A stretch of 59,423 nt of DNA from an uncultured Muribaculaceae bacterium (GTDB lineage Bacteria; Bacteroidota; Bacteroidia; Bacteroidales; Muribaculaceae), in contig CAJUAT010000010.1 in NCBI GenBank assembly GCA_910584525.1, forward strand, positions 1-59,423, in the 5' to 3' direction. The position numbers were made by a program, and so were the translations under genes. Shown in pieces: positions 56,818 to 59,423 of the stretch. The notes beneath the pieces were generated by a model that saw only the letters and a list, made by a program, of their open reading frames with translations, was not told the origin of the DNA and made no database searches. Position 1 is the first letter of the stretch. Each line of letters begins with the position of its first letter.

Positions 56818-58422
56818 ATGAGCACATTAGACCTGTCACAGTACGGGATTAAGGATGTGAAGAAGATCATCCACAATCCGAGTTATGACGAGCTGTTCAA
56901 GGATGAGACAAATCCTGCACTCGAAGGGTATGAGAAAGGCATCCTGACGGACCTTGGCGCCGTGGATGTATTCACAGGCGTTTACACAGGCCGTTCGCCC
57001 AAGGACAAGTACCTGGTAAAGGACGAGGTTACCGAGGACACCGTATGGTGGACCACCGACGGCTACAAGAACGACAACAAGCCCATCACCACCGAGGTAT
57101 GGGACAAACTCCGCGAGAAGGCTGTCAAGGAACTCAGCGACAAGACTCTCTACGTGGTTGACTGCTTCTGCGGCGCCAACGAGAACACCCGCATCGCCGT
57201 GCGTTTCATCGTTGAGGTGGCATGGCAGGCTCATTTCGTAAAGAACATGTTCATCCGTCCCACCGAGGAGGAGCTCAAGAACTTCGAGCCCAACTTCGTG
57301 GTATTCAACGCCTCCAAGGCCAAATGCGAGGACTATAAGGAGCTGGGTCTCCACTCCGAGACTGTAGTGGCCTTCAACATCAAGCAGCGCGAGCAGGTTA
57401 TCCTCAACACCTGGTATGGCGGCGAGATGAAGAAGGGTATGTTCTCGATGATGAACTACTTCAATCCTCTTCGCGGCATAGCCTCGATGCACTGCTCGGC
57501 CAACACCGACCTCGAGGGCAAGAACACCGCCATCTTCTTCGGTCTGTCGGGTACGGGCAAGACCACCCTTTCCACCGACCCGAAGCGTCTGCTCATCGGC
57601 GATGACGAGCACGGCTGGGACGATGACGGCGTCTTCAACTATGAGGGCGGCTGCTACGCCAAGGTTATCAACCTCGACCCCGTGGCCGAACCCGACATTT
57701 ACAACGCCATCACCCGCGACGCCCTCCTCGAGAACGTTACCGTACGTCCCGACGGCACCTGCGACTTCGCCGACAAGAGCGTCACAGAGAACACCCGCGT
57801 ATCCTACCCCATCTATCACATCAAGAACATCGTGAAGCCCGTGTCGAAGGGTCCGGCCGCCAAGCAGGTTATCTTCCTGAGCGCCGATGCTTTCGGTGTG
57901 CTTCCTCCCGTAGCCATCCTTGACCACGAGCAGGCCAAGTACTACTTCCTCAGCGGCTTCACCGCCAAGCTCGCCGGTACCGAACGCGGCATCACCGAGC
58001 CTACCCCCACATTCTCCGCATGCTTCGGCCAGGCTTTCCTGGAACTCCATCCCACCAAGTATGCCGAGGAACTCGTCAAGAAGATGAAGCTCAGCGGCGC
58101 CAACGCCTACCTCGTCAACACGGGCTGGAACGGCACCGGCAAGCGTATCTCCATCAAGGATACACGCGGCATCATCGACGACATTCTCAACGGCGACATC
58201 GACAAGGCTCCCACAAAGGTGCTCCCCTACTTCGACTTCAAGATTCCTACGGAGCTCCCCGGCGTGGACACCAAGATCCTCGACCCCCGCGATACTTACG
58301 CCGACCCCAAGGAGTGGGACGAAAAGGCCAAGAAACTCGCCCAGATGTTCATCGACAACTTCAAGAAGTTCGAGAACAACGAGGCAGGCAAGGCTCTCGT
58401 AGCCGCCGGCCCCAAGCTCTAA
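56818..58422 (+). CDS. pckA: phosphoenolpyruvate carboxykinase (ATP)
   Basis: Interconverts oxaloacetate + ATP and phosphoenolpyruvate + CO2 + ADP. In Bacteroidales it usually runs towards oxaloacetate, feeding the succinate branch that ends at FrdCAB in this window. The 534-residue protein has the E. coli-type length. The kinase-1a P-loop FFGLSGTGKTTLS is at about 240-252, the metal-binding LIGDDEHGWDDDGVFNYEGGCYAK near 260-283, and R-S-P-K-D-K-Y near the N-terminus. An own promoter and a clear terminator mark a single-gene unit. Confidence 0.97.
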   Translation: MSTLDLSQYGIKDVKKIIHNPSYDELFKDETNPALEGYEKGILTDLGAVDVFTGVYTGRSPKDKYLVKDEVTEDTVWWTTDGYKNDNKPITTEVWDKLREKAVKELSDKTLYVVDCFCGANENTRIAVRFIVEVAWQAHFVKNMFIRPTEEELKNFEPNFVVFNASKAKCEDYKELGLHSETVVAFNIKQREQVILNTWYGGEMKKGMFSMMNYFNPLRGIASMHCSANTDLEGKNTAIFFGLSGTGKTTLSTDPKRLLIGDDEHGWDDDGVFNYEGGCYAKVINLDPVAEPDIYNAITRDALLENVTVRPDGTCDFADKSVTENTRVSYPIYHIKNIVKPVSKGPAAKQVIFLSADAFGVLPPVAILDHEQAKYYFLSGFTAKLAGTERGITEPTPTFSACFGQAFLELHPTKYAEELVKKMKLSGANAYLVNTGWNGTGKRISIKDTRGIIDDILNGDIDKAPTKVLPYFDFKIPTELPGVDTKILDPRDTYADPKEWDEKAKKLAQMFIDNFKKFENNEAGKALVAAGPKL

Positions 58423-58458
58423 GCACGACAGACATAGGCTGAACAAGCCCAACACAAA

Positions 58459-58500
58459 GAGGCTGTGTCGTAATTAAGGTTTACGGCACAGCCTCTCTCT
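58459..58500 (+). terminator. pckA terminator
   Basis: GAGGCTGTG (58459-58467) pairs with CACAGCCTC (58487-58495), with further inner pairing (CGTA/TACG), followed by TCTCTTA. Confidence 0.8.
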
Positions 58501-58503
58501 TAT

Positions 58504-58557
58504 AGCTTTAACGGCTCTAATAGCTCTAATAGCTTGAATAGCTTGAATAGCTATTCA
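58504..58557. repeat. 9-bp tandem repeat array, downstream side of the four-helix-bundle gene
   Basis: Six 9-bp units of the form AGCTNNAAT (AGCTTTAAC, GGCTCTAAT, AGCTCTAAT, AGCTTGAAT twice, AGCTATTCA). It ends in the palindrome GAATAGCTATTC (58545-58556). The array lies 6 bp beyond the stop of the minus-strand gene, so it would be in its 3' UTR. Confidence 0.85.
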
Positions 58558-58563
58558 GGCCAT

Positions 58564-59136
58564 TTACCTTTCTGGCTCTTCTTTCTTTTTGCCGGGATTG
58601 TTGCGTGCCTGGATGCGTGCCCTATACATGGCTTCCTTGGTACCGCCATTGCGCATGAAATCGCCCTTTACCAGTTCTATAAGCTTGTAAAGCATCGCGT
58701 CTGTCTGATGAATCAGACAGACAGCAAGGTTGGCCAGCTCGCAGTCGTTGAGCTTTCCGCTAAGGACGCTGTAATCATTTGTGTCGCAATGAGAGAGACA
58801 GAACGCTCTCAGCTGTGGGTATCTTGGGTGATCCGTCCCCCATAGTTCCAAATTTCTCACCCGGAGATAATCCTCATAGTCGACAAGCAGTTCCTGCAGA
58901 CTTGCTTTTGCGACATTCATCAGCTTTATTTCAGTTTCGGCAGACGTGTTGCCGGCAGCTCTGCCTTCGGCTATGTTCTGCTTGCCCGAACGGGCCGCCT
59001 GCACCATCTGGTCGACGGTACGGTCTCCCTTGGAAAGATATCTGTGCGTGAAGATATAAGTAATGTCATAGATACACTCGGCTTTCCGATATGCCTTAAG
59101 GTTGCGGAAACTGCCTTTCTGCTTGAGAAAATCCAT
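58564..59136 (-). CDS. four-helix-bundle protein (23S rRNA IVS/S23-related family, suffix-domain type)
   Basis: The 190-residue protein belongs to the four-helix-bundle family found in 23S rRNA intervening sequences and related to the Avd protein of diversity-generating retroelements. Diagnostic blocks are LKAYRKAECIYDITYIFTHRYLSKGDRTVDQMVQAARSGKQNIAEG (about 13-58) and E-T-E-I-K-L-M-N-V-A-K-A-S-L-Q-E-L-L-V-D-Y-E-D-Y-L (about 66-90). The extra C-terminal helices and basic tail fit the 'suffix-domain' subfamily. The protein is small, basic and cytoplasmic; nucleic-acid binding is plausible but unproven. It stands outside any rRNA operon. A promoter match lies at 59321-59351, and related 9-bp repeat arrays lie on both sides. 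Confidence 0.88.
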   Translation of the reverse strand: MDFLKQKGSFRNLKAYRKAECIYDITYIFTHRYLSKGDRTVDQMVQAARSGKQNIAEGRAAGNTSAETEIKLMNVAKASLQELLVDYEDYLRVRNLELWGTDHPRYPQLRAFCLSHCDTNDYSVLSGKLNDCELANLAVCLIHQTDAMLYKLIELVKGDFMRNGGTKEAMYRARIQARNNPGKKKEEPER

Positions 59137-59180
59137 GAACTGTATGAGGTTAGGGAGACAATAGGTTAAAATGTTTCAAC

Positions 59181-59304
59181 AGCTTTTATAGCTTTTATGG
59201 CTTTTATGGCTTTTATGGCTTTTATGGCTTTTATAGCCTTTATAGCTTTTATAGCTTTTAGCTTTTATAGCCTTTATAGCCTTTATAGCCTTTATAGCCT
59301 TTAT
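59181..59304. repeat. 9-bp tandem repeat array, upstream side of the four-helix-bundle gene
   Basis: Fourteen units of [AG]GC[TC]TTTAT (one shortened to 7 bp). They run in blocks: AGCTTTTAT twice, GGCTTTTAT four times, mixed units, then AGCCTTTAT four times. The array is flanked by direct repeats TGTTTCAAC (59172-59180 and 59308-59316). It sits between the promoter and the start codon of the minus-strand gene, so it is expected in the 5' UTR. Confidence 0.9.
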
Positions 59305-59320
59305 AGCTGTTTCAACCTTG

Positions 59321-59351
59321 CAAAGTTAATAAAACAAATCCTAATAACAAA
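59321..59351 (-). promoter_or_regulatory. promoter of the four-helix-bundle gene
   Basis: On the minus strand: TTTG (59351-59348), 19-bp spacer, TAACTTTG (59328-59321). Predicted start near 59315, giving a leader of about 180 nt that contains the whole upstream repeat array. Confidence 0.7.
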
Positions 59352-59423
59352 CTTATTCCTAATAAATTATTTAAGTAGATGACAAAAATTTGAAAACATC
59401 AAATTTTGGGGTATAAGTCGAAC

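Noticed and set aside
56836..58455. 539-codon open frame opposite pckA
   Set aside because: Shadow frame; pckA motifs are unambiguous.
59181..59304. CRISPR array
   Set aside because: Repeat units are 9 bp, contiguous and without spacers; no cas genes are present.
59197..59382. 61-codon frame reading MAFMAFMAF then YSLYSLYSL
   Set aside because: It is only the translation of the 9-bp tandem repeat.

Overview
The window reads as chromosomal sequence of a GC-rich member of the Bacteroidales, most likely of the Muribaculaceae (Duncaniella/Muribaculum-like). This placement is inferred from gene content and signals, not from a marker-gene search. The supporting signs are a SusC/SusD-type glycan-uptake locus, a fused SecDF, a FrdCAB quinol:fumarate reductase, ATP-dependent PckA and PfkA, many secreted proteins ending in a Y-[ND]-x-Q-G-x-R-[VL] C-terminal module, A-rich tracts just before start codons, and repeated use of the Bacteroidetes promoter (-33 TTTG, about 20 bp, -7 TAnnTTTG).

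Layout. 1-1970: a secreted protein with glycan-binding-like modules. 2017-4456: a small accessory patch with a DUF3791/DUF3990/DUF3791 module that looks like an ADP-ribosyltransferase-fold toxin-antitoxin-type unit, then a membrane acyltransferase. 4457-4954: a gene-free stretch holding a dispersed repeat, a direct repeat and a strong candidate small RNA on the minus strand. 4955-8671: a giant surface protein with fibronectin-like domains. 8798-12810: the frdCAB operon and its terminator. 12886-14442: an orphan AAA-ATPase/PD-(D/E)XK protein. 14477-16441 and 16679-19654: a divergent Ig-like lipoprotein and secDF. 19788-21806: two secreted proteins separated by a hairpin-rich gap. 21930-26227: rel/spoT and a PgpH-like HD phosphohydrolase, overlapping by 4 bp, which places (p)ppGpp and probable c-di-AMP metabolism in one transcript.

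Minus-strand genes fill 26239-42723. They include a membrane-tethered TPR/LuxR-HTH protein with SlyD, DUF4919 and a small membrane protein, and a two-gene unit of an S8 protease and a very large GLUG-repeat surface protein. They end with a tightly packed nine-gene operon, in transcription order ribF-upp-recF-DUF721-thioesterase-SIS isomerase-TPR-ribH-crp-like. pfkA (plus) follows. 44036-52653 is a SusCDEF-type polysaccharide-binding locus with no glycosidase or regulator, plus a neighbouring secreted SusF-like protein. 52983-56133 is a DUF4836 lipoprotein with an ABC ATPase and permease. Then come tRNA-Tyr, a MITE-like inverted-repeat element, pckA, and a four-helix-bundle protein gene whose transcript is bracketed by related 9-bp tandem repeats.

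The most interesting items are the four-helix-bundle gene with its repeats, the DUF3990 module, the candidate sRNA at about 4725-4866, the roughly 125-residue soluble tail on FrdC, and the apparently leaderless rel mRNA. I saw no rRNA, CRISPR array, prophage or intact insertion sequence.
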